DNA from: CAYPZL01 sp964415045
Lineage (GTDB): Bacteria; Planctomycetota; Phycisphaerae; Sedimentisphaerales; Anaerobacaceae
Direction of reading: 5' to 3'
Assembly: GCA_964415045.1 (NCBI GenBank)
Contig: CAYPZL010000089.1
Coordinates: forward strand, 1-22,381
Length of the DNA: 22,381 nt
Below the pieces are notes generated by a model. That model did not search any database, was not told where the DNA came from, and worked only from the letters and a program-made list of their open reading frames with translations. The stretch's first letter is position 1, and every line of letters starts with the position of its first letter. Positions 15,338 to 22,381 of this stretch are shown piece after piece. The position numbers were made by a program, and so were the translations under genes.

Positions 15338-18300
15338 CTATCTTCTCGTCTGCGCCATGGCCAGATACTGACTGACGGTGAGGCAGCGCGTCTCCACAAT
15401 CGGGCACGGCCCAACGACAAAGCTCGCGCCGCCGGTGTCCGTCAGTCCGACCTTGCACGGCCACGGGCACTGCGTGAGAATCACCGGACACGCGGTATCC
15501 GTAGCCGGACATCGGGTCTCGGCAGGCGGACATTTTGTGGTTACTGGCGGACACTTCGTCTCAGACCTGGGACACTGGGTCTCTACGACAGGACAGGCCG
15601 TCCGTAGCGACGGGCACTGCGTTTCCTCCGGCGGACACATCGTCTCAGCCGCCGGACACTGCGTCTGCATGGGCCTACACTGCGTCAGAGGCGCCGGACA
15701 TTGCGTCTCGACTCCCGGGCACTCCGTCGAAACCGGGGGACATTTCGTCTTTATAGGCGGACACTTCGTCTCCTCAGCCGGACAGCGCGTTTCCAACGGC
15801 GGACACTGGGTCACGCCGCCCGGGCACTCCGTGGCGACGGCCGGACACTGGGTTCCTATCGACGGACATTTCGTCTCGGCCAACGGACACCGCGTTTCCG
15901 TGGCCGGACATTGCGTGAGAACCGCCGGGCAGGCCGTCGAGACGGCCGGGCACTGCGTTTCCTCTGTCGGGCATTGGGTCTCGACCGGCGGGCACCTCGT
16001 CGCCATGGTGGGACACTTCGTCAGAGCGGCCGGACACTTCGTCTCTTGAGCCGGACAGCGCGTCTCCATCGGCGGACATTGCGTCGCGGATGTCGGGCAG
16101 TTCGTAGCAACGGCCGGACAGTTCGTCAGGATGGCCGGACACTTCGTTTCTTGAACTGGACAGCGCGTTTCCACCGGCGGACATTGCGTCACCCCCCCCG
16201 AGCACTGCGTCGCGACAGACGGACATTCGGTCTCGACCGGCGGGCAGCGCGTCTGGGCCGGCGGGCACTTCGTATCGGTCGCCGGGCACCGCGTCTCGAC
16301 CGGCGGGCAGCGGGTCGCCTGGGCCGGACATTCGGTCAGCACGGTTGGGCACCGGGTTGCCTGTGCCGGACACTTCGTCAGCACGACCGGACACCGAGTT
16401 GCCTCCGCCGGACAGCCGGTCAAGATCGCCGGACAGGTCGTTTCCACCGGGGGACACTGCGTAATGCAGGTGGGCATGCAGGTCACCGGTTCCGGCCCTT
16501 CGCTCGCAAAGGCCAGGCAGAAAGCCATGTCGATGGAATTCTTCTCGTGCTCGTGGAAGCGATGCCCCTCGGGGTAACGCAACTCTCTCCAGATGCGTGG
16601 CACCATGTTCTCGACATCCCAGACGGCGTCGTCCATGAAGTGCTGAGGCCATTGTCGCGTCTTCCAGCCGAACGAGCCTTCCGCCGTCTCCACGTCCACT
16701 GACAGCCAGTAGATGCGCGGTTCATCGATCGTGCCTTCCTGGAGAAATGCGTCATCGGGATCGATATCGATGTCGATTTGCCAGACTTCCGTGTCGCCGG
16801 GCCGGCGTGACTGGCCCGTGTTCGGGTCCCACCACCACTCTCCGCCGATGGAGACGACGTGGTAGAGCTCCTCATCGAACTGGCCCGGATGAAACTCCAT
16901 TTTCCAGAGGGTCTCGGGGCCCGGCTTGGAGTACTTGTTCTCCTTGTCCGCTCCCTTGGATCCGACGGGGTCGTCGGGATGGATGCGCAACCGGATCATC
17001 TTGATCTCGCCCTTGCGGTCCTGCTTCCAGGATCCCCACAAGCGCACGTGGGTGAGCCGGCTGGTATTCGTACATTCGAAGTCGTCGGCCACGATGCGTA
17101 CGTGGTCGTCGCTTCGGTCGACGCGGATGTCGATACCATACGGCGTCAGGTCGGGCCACTGGCACCATTTCGCGTTGGCCGGCGGCCTGTGAATCCGGAC
17201 TTCGTGGTCTTCCACCTCGCCGTCGGCGGCAGCGCCGTACGGCTCCAGGCCGCCCCGCCGGCTGATGCGGAACCGGGCGAAGCTCTGCCCGGTGACCGCG
17301 TCGGCGGGCACCGTAAAGTGGATAACGTGGATGCCGTCCGGGAGGAAGCCGTTATAGACTCGCTCGCTGTCGTACCAGGCCCGATCGCGGTTGAAGTCGA
17401 TCCAGGCCTGGAGGACGCCGCCTCCGCCGCGGACCTCGACCGTCACGCACGCCGGCTCGCCAGCTACCAACGGCGGAACCGACGCCCCGTTCTCATCATC
17501 GCTCGCATTGTTGTCGTCGCCGAGGGCGTTGAGATCGGGCTGCCCGTCGTCTTCGGGGTCGGGCCTGTCGCTCTCGTTGCCCAGCCAGGGGCCGGCAATC
17601 ACGTGTCGCGCCCCGTCGTGGTCCTTCAGGGTCGGGTAGCCCGGGGCGTCCGTATCGTCGGGAGCATCCGCCCAGTCCAGTTTCGCCTCTGCGGGCGTCG
17701 GCTCGATCTCCGGCTCAATATAGTAGTCTTCCGTTTCGCCGTACTCGTATCCCCCCATCGGCCCGGAGCCTTCGAAGCCCGGTGCCATGCCGGGTATGAG
17801 GATGAACGGCAGGTGGGGGCGTTCGGCAATCGAAATCCGCACCCAGATCGGACCGGATTCGTCTCCGGCGGGATGCCAGCACTTGAACGGCGAAGAAGTA
17901 AACACGTACTCACCCGGGCCGGGCAGGAGCGGCTCGTCGTTCCGGACGGCCCACTCCGGAACCGTCTCACCGTCCGGGCACGTCAACACATCGTCCCAAT
18001 CGCCGTCCCGATTCCAGTCACACCACACGTTGACATACACCTCCTGCGCCGACGGGTCGATCACCGTAACGACGTAGTCCAGCGTCGTCTCCTGGCAATC
18101 GGGCATAGAGAGCGGCAGCCGCAACCCGTCGTCGGCGCCGTCCAGGTCGCCCGGACGGTGGGGCCAGGGCGCGGCGGCAACCGCATCGTCTGCGCCGGCG
18201 ACGTAGATGACACCAAGAGTGTCCCCCAGGTTGTTTGTCGGGTCCTCATCGGGCCCGATGTCCGCCTCATTCTCCAGGCTCACCCATCGGCCTAAATAGT

Positions 18301-19207
18301 ACATGTCGCGAGGCCGCTTGTGCAGGGGCCCGTAGGGAGGCGAGCCCTCCAGATAGACGGTCGGGAAATGCGCCGTGACACCGGGATAGGCCGTCATGGT
18401 CAGGCCCGGCCAGCTCGTCGAGCTGTCGGGGGCATCGCCGAGATCGGCCTGCGGCGGGGACTCCTCACCGTTGGTGATGACAAACGCCAGGTCCAGCGTC
18501 TCGCCGGCGTATTTGTGCTCCTTCGGGTAGGTCAGTTCGAGCCAGCTCAGATCGTCGAAGTTGAAATAGACCGCGTCGTCGTTCCAACGAAGCCGTCGCG
18601 TCGTGGTCTTCCACCCGAACACGTAGCTGTCGGTTTCGGGCACCTCCCGGACGGCCAGCCAGTACACTGTCCCTTCCTTTTGCAGGTAGGGCTCTTCCTC
18701 GATGCAGAAGTCATACTGGTAGGCCAGCCGGTGATTGTTGGGGATAAACTCGTTGGTGACGAGGTCATACCAGCCCTCGGGCCCGCCGTGGACCCGGCGG
18801 GCGGAATATTGACCGGGCTTGAACGTTCGCCTCCAGAGGAGCTGGCCGGGCCGACTCCACCGGTCCTTCTCAGCCGGGATGTCGGAATAGATGCGCAGCT
18901 CGAATGTAAGGCTGTCCGGCCCGTTTTCGGGCAAGACGTCCTTGTAGAACGAACCCCACAGGTGAATGTCGCGAATGGGCCCGCTGGCGGTGCACTTGAA
19001 GTCGTCGGCCAGGATGATTCCCGCGAGGCTGACGTCAACACCCTTGTCGCTCAAGTCGGGCAATTGCGGCCAGTGCATCTTGTGCGGGTCGCCGCGCGTC
19101 CACTCGCAGCCGTCCGGCTGCGCCAGGGCCGCGACGTTACCAAGCGCAACAATGAAAACCGCCGCAAAAATGAATGGGAATGTGAGGGATTGCCTTCGAT
19201 CGACCAT
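15338..19207 (-). CDS. Secreted GEVED-domain protein with 48 cysteine heptapeptide repeats
   Basis: A 1289-residue protein with a strong ribosome site (AGGAGG, 19221-19216, eight bases from the ATG). Residues 1-29 are a Sec signal peptide ending AALAQ. Residues about 34-250 form an unnamed beta-rich module marked by LADDFKC (66-72), HLWGSF and FGWKT. Two GEVED-type modules follow: about 257-495 (LGDAPDS; NVWCDWNRDGDWDD; GETEDYYI) and about 512-675 (WADAPDD; AWIDFNRDRAWYD; GEVEDHEV). A second ADDF module spans about 680-910 (VADDFEC; RLWGSW; FGWKT). Residues 916-1251 are 48 perfect heptads T-x-C-P-x-x-x. A short tail with two more cysteines (GPCPIVETRC) ends in AMAQTRR. GEVED modules occur in large surface proteins of Planctomycetota and Bacteroidota. 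No PEP-CTERM or LPXTG-like sorting signal is visible. The function of the repeat is unknown; an oxidised, disulfide-stabilised rod or a metal-binding surface is possible. Confidence 0.92.
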   Translation of the reverse strand: MVDRRQSLTFPFIFAAVFIVALGNVAALAQPDGCEWTRGDPHKMHWPQLPDLSDKGVDVSLAGIILADDFKCTASGPIRDIHLWGSFYKDVLPENGPDSLTFELRIYSDIPAEKDRWSRPGQLLWRRTFKPGQYSARRVHGGPEGWYDLVTNEFIPNNHRLAYQYDFCIEEEPYLQKEGTVYWLAVREVPETDSYVFGWKTTTRRLRWNDDAVYFNFDDLSWLELTYPKEHKYAGETLDLAFVITNGEESPPQADLGDAPDSSTSWPGLTMTAYPGVTAHFPTVYLEGSPPYGPLHKRPRDMYYLGRWVSLENEADIGPDEDPTNNLGDTLGVIYVAGADDAVAAAPWPHRPGDLDGADDGLRLPLSMPDCQETTLDYVVTVIDPSAQEVYVNVWCDWNRDGDWDDVLTCPDGETVPEWAVRNDEPLLPGPGEYVFTSSPFKCWHPAGDESGPIWVRISIAERPHLPFILIPGMAPGFEGSGPMGGYEYGETEDYYIEPEIEPTPAEAKLDWADAPDDTDAPGYPTLKDHDGARHVIAGPWLGNESDRPDPEDDGQPDLNALGDDNNASDDENGASVPPLVAGEPACVTVEVRGGGGVLQAWIDFNRDRAWYDSERVYNGFLPDGIHVIHFTVPADAVTGQSFARFRISRRGGLEPYGAAADGEVEDHEVRIHRPPANAKWCQWPDLTPYGIDIRVDRSDDHVRIVADDFECTNTSRLTHVRLWGSWKQDRKGEIKMIRLRIHPDDPVGSKGADKENKYSKPGPETLWKMEFHPGQFDEELYHVVSIGGEWWWDPNTGQSRRPGDTEVWQIDIDIDPDDAFLQEGTIDEPRIYWLSVDVETAEGSFGWKTRQWPQHFMDDAVWDVENMVPRIWRELRYPEGHRFHEHEKNSIDMAFCLAFASEGPEPVTCMPTCITQCPPVETTCPAILTGCPAEATRCPVVLTKCPAQATRCPTVLTECPAQATRCPPVETRCPATDTKCPPAQTRCPPVETECPSVATQCSGGVTQCPPVETRCPVQETKCPAILTNCPAVATNCPTSATQCPPMETRCPAQETKCPAALTKCPTMATRCPPVETQCPTEETQCPAVSTACPAVLTQCPATETRCPLAETKCPSIGTQCPAVATECPGGVTQCPPLETRCPAEETKCPPIKTKCPPVSTECPGVETQCPAPLTQCRPMQTQCPAAETMCPPEETQCPSLRTACPVVETQCPRSETKCPPVTTKCPPAETRCPATDTACPVILTQCPWPCKVGLTDTGGASFVVGPCPIVETRCLTVSQYLAMAQTRR
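15455..16462 (-). repeat. 48 tandem 21-bp units encoding T-x-C-P-x-x-x
   Basis: The first Thr codon is at 16462-16460 and the last unit ends at 15455; 1008 bp is exactly 48 x 21. Thr at position 1 and Cys at 3 are invariant; Pro at 4 is kept in all but unit 13 (Ser) and unit 38 (Arg). Position 2 is mostly Arg, Lys or Gln, and position 7 often Glu, otherwise mostly Leu or Ala. Units differ at many synonymous sites. Confidence 0.97.
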
Positions 19208-19321
19208 CGTAGTGTCCTCCTATCCACTGTTTGGACGGTCTGCACTCGGTGCGACAGTGCGACCGGCCAAAAGGGGTCCGCAATGCAGATTTGCTCTCGA
19301 CCCTTCTCCGTTCGATTTGCA

Positions 19322-19386
19322 CCGGGAGGCTGCCGGCCCGGCGAAACGGGCCCAAAATGCGAGGTGCCTTGATCTGCAAGGCCTCC
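19322..19386 (-). promoter_or_regulatory. Structured 5' leader of the Cys-heptad gene
   Basis: Between the promoter and the start codon lie two compact hairpins: 19382-19377 with 19371-19366 (GCCTTG/CAAGGC, five-base loop) and 19352-19347 with 19340-19335 (GGCCCG/CGGGCC, six-base loop). A GGAGGC/GCCTCC pair (19386-19381, 19330-19325) could enclose the second hairpin and compete with the first. No T run follows, so it is not a plain terminator. I do not recognise a known riboswitch. Confidence 0.4.
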
Positions 19387-19408
19387 GGCTACACACCCTG
19401 TCTTTTTT

Positions 19409-19436
19409 AGTATACAACAGCTCTCGCCCAAGTCAA
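19409..19436 (-). promoter_or_regulatory. Promoter of the Cys-heptad / membrane-protein cluster
   Basis: On the minus strand TTGACT (19436-19431) is followed after 16 bp by TATACT (19414-19409). Transcription would start near 19402, giving a leader of about 195 nt. No other strong promoter was seen before 10089 on this strand, which fits one transcript for three genes. Confidence 0.6.
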
Positions 19437-19542
19437 CGAAAAAAATACACCTCCCGGACTCGCTATTGGCCTGTGCATCGGGTCCAGAGCCAATCGACCG
19501 GCAGCCGGTAAGCGACGTCTGGGGGTCGGCGGATTCACCGGC

Positions 19543-19571
19543 TTGTGATTTGGCCGCTGGTGGGATAGAAT
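19543..19571 (+). promoter_or_regulatory. Promoter of the secreted PQQ-type propeller
   Basis: TTGTGA (19543-19548) and TAGAAT (19566-19571) are separated by 17 bp. Transcription would begin near 19578, about 46 nt before the ATG at 19624. Confidence 0.6.
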
Positions 19572-19623
19572 CTCGGCACGAATCGGACGAAACGCTTACA
19601 CGCCTCGATTGGATGGAGTTGAC

Positions 19624-21150
19624 ATGAACGCAACGGACGGACACGCCCACCGGAACATCGCGTTGGTGTTGTTGATTGCAGCAACCGTCGCCTCGGCTGC
19701 GATCGGAGCGGACCGGCCTCAATGGGGCCAGCGGCACAGCCGAAACATGATTTCTCCGGAGGTGGGCCTGCCCGCCACCATCGACATCGAGAGCGGGCAG
19801 GCGGTCAAGTGGGTCGCCCCGCTCGGCACGCAGACCTGGTCCACGCCCGTGGTCAGCGGCGGGTGCATCCTGATCGGCACCAACAACGACCGGCCGCGCG
19901 ATCCGCGTCATAAAGGCGACCGGGGCGTTCTGATGTGCTTCAACGAAAAGGACGGGAGTTTTCGCTGGCAGGTCGTCGCGCCCAAGCTCAGCGACGACCG
20001 GTACAAGGACTGGCCGCACGTCGGCATGTGCTCGCCGGCCACCGTGGAGGGCGACCGCGTCTACATGGTCAGCAATCGAGGCGAGGTGATGTGCCTTGAT
20101 CTCGACGGCATGGCCGACGGCAACGACGGGCCCTTTCGAGACGAAGCGCGGCACGCGGTTCCGCCGGGCGATGAGCCGGTCGAAGCCGACGACGCCGACG
20201 GCGACATCCTCTGGCTCTACGACGTACCCGCCGAACTCGGGATCTTTCCGCACGATTCCGCTCACTGCTCGATCCTGATTCATGGGCGATTTCTCTACGT
20301 CAACACCAGCAGCGGCCTGCACGGCTCGCACAAGGCCGTCCGCGTCCCCGACGCGCCGAGTCTGATCGTAATCGACAAGATCACGGGCCGGCTCGTCGCC
20401 CGGGAAGAAGAGGGAATCGGGCATCGCATCTTTCATTCGACCTGGTCCTCGCCCGCTCTGGGCAAGGTCAACGGCAGGACGCTGGTGTTCTTCTGCGGCG
20501 GCGACGGCGTGGCTTACGCGTTCGAGCCCGTTCGTGACCTGCCCCCCGAAGGCGAAGCAGCCAAACTCAAGCTGGTGTGGCGTTTCGACTGCGACCCGAC
20601 GGCGCCCAAGCAGAACATTCACGACTACATCCGCAACCGCCAGGAAAGCCCCAGTAACATCAAGAGCATGCCCGTGTTTTATAAGAATCGGATCTACGTA
20701 ACGGTCGGCGGCGACATCTGGTGGGGCAAGGAGAAGGCGTGGCTCCAGTGCATCGACGCTACCGGCACCGGCGACGTCACCGAAACCGCCCTGCTGTGGT
20801 CGTATCCGGTCGAGCGACACTGCTGCTCGACGCCCTCGATCTGGAAGGGGCTGGCCTTCGTCGCGGATTGCGGCCGCAACGTCCACTGCGTGGACGCCGA
20901 GACCGGCAAGCCCTACTGGACACACGAATGCGGCGGGGAAATGTGGGCCTCGACGCTGGCGGCCGACGGAAAAGTCTATATCGGGACACGCCGGGGGCAA
21001 TTCTACATCTTCGCCGCCGACAAGGAGAAGAAGGTCCTCTGCGACACGAGGCTCGACAGCCCGATCAACGGCAGCGCCACCGCCGCCAACGGCACGCTCT
21101 ACGTCGCAACCATGAAGAAGCTCTACGCCTTCCAGGCGTCCGAACCATAG
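19624..21150 (+). CDS. Secreted PQQ-binding-like beta-propeller protein
   Basis: A 508-residue protein. The ATG at 19624 is chosen over the in-frame TTG at 19609 because GGAG (19615-19618) sits five bases before it. Residues 1-29 form a Sec signal peptide (hydrophobic ALVLLIAATVASAA). The mature part starts DRPQWGQRHSRNMISPE (30-46) and contains repeated beta-propeller blades: QTWSTPVVSGGCILIGTNND, MCFNEKDGSFRW, MCSPATVEGDRVYMVSNRG, VDAETGKPYW and WASTLAADGKVYIGTRRG. Planctomycetota encode many such periplasmic propellers, often without dehydrogenase chemistry; which ligand or partner it binds cannot be read. It is only distantly like the anchored propeller at 6438. It has its own promoter and is divergent from the Cys-heptad cluster. 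Confidence 0.88.
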   Translation: MNATDGHAHRNIALVLLIAATVASAAIGADRPQWGQRHSRNMISPEVGLPATIDIESGQAVKWVAPLGTQTWSTPVVSGGCILIGTNNDRPRDPRHKGDRGVLMCFNEKDGSFRWQVVAPKLSDDRYKDWPHVGMCSPATVEGDRVYMVSNRGEVMCLDLDGMADGNDGPFRDEARHAVPPGDEPVEADDADGDILWLYDVPAELGIFPHDSAHCSILIHGRFLYVNTSSGLHGSHKAVRVPDAPSLIVIDKITGRLVAREEEGIGHRIFHSTWSSPALGKVNGRTLVFFCGGDGVAYAFEPVRDLPPEGEAAKLKLVWRFDCDPTAPKQNIHDYIRNRQESPSNIKSMPVFYKNRIYVTVGGDIWWGKEKAWLQCIDATGTGDVTETALLWSYPVERHCCSTPSIWKGLAFVADCGRNVHCVDAETGKPYWTHECGGEMWASTLAADGKVYIGTRRGQFYIFAADKEKKVLCDTRLDSPINGSATAANGTLYVATMKKLYAFQASEP

Positions 21151-21175
21151 CGCGAGCGGACGCCCAAGAAAGGAG

Positions 21176-21228
21176 GCTCACCAGCCAGGATCGATCCGGG
21201 ACTTGAGGAGAAGACCATGTTGGTGAGC
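21176..21228 (+). repeat. 10-bp inverted repeat over the start of a small ORF
   Basis: GCTCACCAGC (21176-21185) pairs with GTTGGTGAGC (21219-21228): eight perfect Watson-Crick pairs, then a G-T wobble and a final C-G. The loop holds the palindrome GGATCGATCC (21188-21197), the ribosome site GAGGAG (21205-21210) and most of the ATG at 21217; the stem covers its last base and the next three codons. No T run follows, so it is not a terminator. Confidence 0.5.
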
Positions 21229-21321
21229 GGACGCATTGAAATCGAGGCCCCGATTGTGGTACTATTGGCCACATCGCGTGCAGGAGTACCGAATATGAAG
21301 GCAAATGGCAAATCCCGGTGA
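21217..21321 (+). CDS. Small ORF of 34 codons ahead of the glycosidase, possible leader peptide
   Basis: ATG at 21217 has a perfect GAGGAG (21205-21210) six bases upstream. The 34-residue product begins MLVSGRIEIEAPIVVLLATS and ends MKANGKSR. Its TGA (21319-21321) sits one base before the glycosidase ATG (TGAGATG), the spacing of translational coupling, and the glycosidase lacks a good ribosome site of its own. An internal in-frame ATG at 21295 also has AGGAG (21282-21286) eight bases upstream and follows the promoter at 21236, so a nine-codon version (eight residues and stop) could be made from the shorter transcript. I do not recognise the peptide. It may be a leader or a gene remnant. Confidence 0.4.
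   Translation: MLVSGRIEIEAPIVVLLATSRAGVPNMKANGKSR
21236..21265 (+). promoter_or_regulatory. Candidate promoter of the GH95-like gene
   Basis: TTGAAA (21236-21241) and TACTAT (21260-21265) are separated by 18 bp. Transcription would begin near 21272, after the start of the 34-codon ORF but before its internal ATG at 21295. Confidence 0.45.
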
Positions 21322-21322
21322 G

Positions 21323-22381
21323 ATGACGAATAGGACACTTTCTCTGCTGGTCACACTGTTTTGCATCTCCTGCGGATGTTCTGCCGACAGAGGATGGTTT
21401 TACTACAGGAAGGCCGCCGATGTCGTGCAGAACTACAAGCTCGTCTTCAAAGAGCCTCCGAAAAAGACTCCGGGAAACGTGTCCGTGGACGCCCCCCTGA
21501 TGGGCAACGGCAGTTTCGGGGTCGCCATCGGCGGCGATAGCGGACATCTTCTGTTCTATCTGGCCCGTAACGACTTCTGGCGTCTGATCTCTTCGTACAA
21601 CGAGTCCTTCCCCTGTGTGTTGGGGAAACTGGAGGTAAAGATCCCCGCTCTGAAAGGAGCCGATTATCTTATCGAACAGGACCTCTATACCGGGACCTCC
21701 CTGCTGACGTTCAGCAAGGATGACCATTGTCTGGAGATCAAGACCTATGTCCATGCCAACGAGGATCTCCTGCTCATGGAACTGGAAAACAGAGGGTCCT
21801 ACACGCTGGTCGGGGAGATGAACCTGCTGACGCCGGGCGATGAGATTGCGGGTTTTCCGTGTACGATGTCACGAGAGGTGGATGGCGACCTGCAGTGGAT
21901 ATCGCGCCAGTTCGATCGCGAGGTGGACATTCCCACCAAGGCGGCCTGTGCCCTGAGAATGTTCGACGTGTCGTCTCCCAGGTTCTATCTGGGCGCCGGC
22001 AAGACCCTGTACGTGGCGGGCGGTTCCTCCAGCAACTTCAAAACCGATGATTGCAGTGATTCTGTGGTCAAGCGTGTCAAGGATATCAAGAAGCATGATT
22101 TCATTGACTTTCTTGACGCGCATGAAGAGTGGTGGGCCCGGTACTGGAACAAATCGTTTGTCATGCTCGGTGACCCGGTGCTGGAGAAAGCCTATTACCG
22201 TGCCCTTTACACCATGGGCAGCGCCTCGCGCGATCTTCATTTTCCCCCGGGTATCTTCGGCACCTGGATCACCGGCGAACGACCGGAATGGAATGGAGAC
22301 TACCACCTGAATTACAACCATCAGGCTCCAATGGCACTGTCATGTCTAAGCCCTTGTCACCGTACGAGTTACGGGTCACGC
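21323..22381 (+). CDS. GH95-like glycoside hydrolase, partial (3' end outside window)
   Basis: 353 residues are visible before the window ends, with no stop. Residues 1-19 form a signal peptide with several cysteines (LVTLFCISCGCS); a lipoprotein is possible but the lipobox is imperfect. DAPLMGNGSFGVAIGGD (56-72) followed by ND-F-W-R is the N-terminal block of GH95-type enzymes. WNGDYHLNYNHQAP (323-336) matches the strongly conserved W-N-x-D-Y-H-x-N motif region at the start of the catalytic domain. GH95 members remove alpha-L-fucose or related sugars; the catalytic acid and base lie beyond the window, so specificity is open. The start could also be the in-frame ATG at 21305. Codons such as TAT, GAT and CAT look commoner here than in neighbouring genes. 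The last 17 codons do not look like the family. Confidence 0.8.
   Translation, partial: MTNRTLSLLVTLFCISCGCSADRGWFYYRKAADVVQNYKLVFKEPPKKTPGNVSVDAPLMGNGSFGVAIGGDSGHLLFYLARNDFWRLISSYNESFPCVLGKLEVKIPALKGADYLIEQDLYTGTSLLTFSKDDHCLEIKTYVHANEDLLLMELENRGSYTLVGEMNLLTPGDEIAGFPCTMSREVDGDLQWISRQFDREVDIPTKAACALRMFDVSSPRFYLGAGKTLYVAGGSSSNFKTDDCSDSVVKRVKDIKKHDFIDFLDAHEEWWARYWNKSFVMLGDPVLEKAYYRALYTMGSASRDLHFPPGIFGTWITGERPEWNGDYHLNYNHQAPMALSCLSPCHRTSYGSR

Larger units (their letters stand above)
19208..19623. other. Divergent intergenic region
   Basis: These 416 bases contain the minus-strand promoter and leader, the plus-strand promoter of the secreted propeller and ribosome sites for both genes. I see no gene in it. 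About 105 bp separate the two promoters (19437-19542), room for an operator, but no clear palindrome was found. Confidence 0.6.

Noticed and set aside
15378..16049. Plus-strand frame with a GHxVSxxG heptad
   Set aside because: It is open only because the 21-bp repeat keeps every frame in phase; no ribosome site, and the minus-strand frame has signal peptide, modules and a promoter.
15455..16462. Tandem 21-bp repeat considered as a CRISPR or minisatellite
   Set aside because: Units are contiguous, diverged and in frame; there are no spacers and the protein pattern is conserved.
15701..16702. Arg-rich plus-strand frame (RTLRL..RRTLR) and the minus-strand SGxxDxxS frame at 15774-16652
   Set aside because: Both are further shadow frames of the 21-bp repeat with skewed composition.
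19322..19402. Leader as a c-di-GMP-I riboswitch or an intrinsic terminator
   Set aside because: The conserved c-di-GMP core and tetraloop receptor are not seen, and no T run follows the hairpins.

Overview
The window looks like one contig end of a GC-rich member of the Planctomycetota, probably close to the Phycisphaerae. The taxon is inferred from gene content; no ribosomal marker is present. Supporting content is a DUF6807 (PmoA-like) protein beside a Gfo/Idh/MocA oxidoreductase, two secreted PQQ-type beta-propellers (one with the 'DWRGPGRNAVSP' opening common in this phylum), a CotH/lamin-tail remnant, a GEVED-domain secreted protein and a GH95-like glycosidase. Vegetative-type promoters (TTGNNN, 16-18 bp, TANNNT) can be read by eye at many gene starts, and several of them decide between alternative start codons.

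Layout. 236-318: tRNA-Tyr(GUA) with its own promoter. 556-2683 (+): DUF6807 protein and Gfo/Idh/MocA oxidoreductase, a probable carbohydrate-processing pair. 3028-3885 (+): coiled coil, zinc ribbon and a histone-H1-like Lys/Arg/Ala/Pro tail. 3957-4523 (-): wreck of a CotH/lamin-tail gene, with an almost perfect promoter still upstream. 4745-5407 (-) and 5609-6280 (+): a divergent pair with back-to-back promoters, a secreted His/Trp-rich HEAT-repeat protein and a conserved protein of unknown function. 6438-7811 (+): membrane-anchored PQQ-type propeller. 7871-9916 (-): DinG/YoaA-type Fe-S helicase with its own promoter.

The most unusual part is the minus-strand cluster 19436 to 10089. A promoter and a structured leader of about 195 nt precede a 1289-residue secreted protein. 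It carries two copies of an unnamed 'ADDF' module, two GEVED modules and then 48 uninterrupted heptapeptides T-x-C-P-x-x-x, placing a cysteine exactly every seven residues for 336 residues. 54 nt downstream come two translationally coupled multi-pass membrane proteins (ATGA overlap) of the same architecture. Each has an N-terminal membrane domain that resembles exosortase/archaeosortase but lacks the catalytic cysteine, followed by two glutamine-amidotransferase-like (DUF4350-like) extracytoplasmic domains. I infer that the three genes work together at the cell surface; the function is unknown.

Divergent from this cluster, 19624-21150 (+) encodes a second, secreted PQQ-type propeller. After a short regulatory-looking region holding a 34-codon small ORF and a hairpin, a GH95-like glycosidase (21323 onward) runs off the end of the window.
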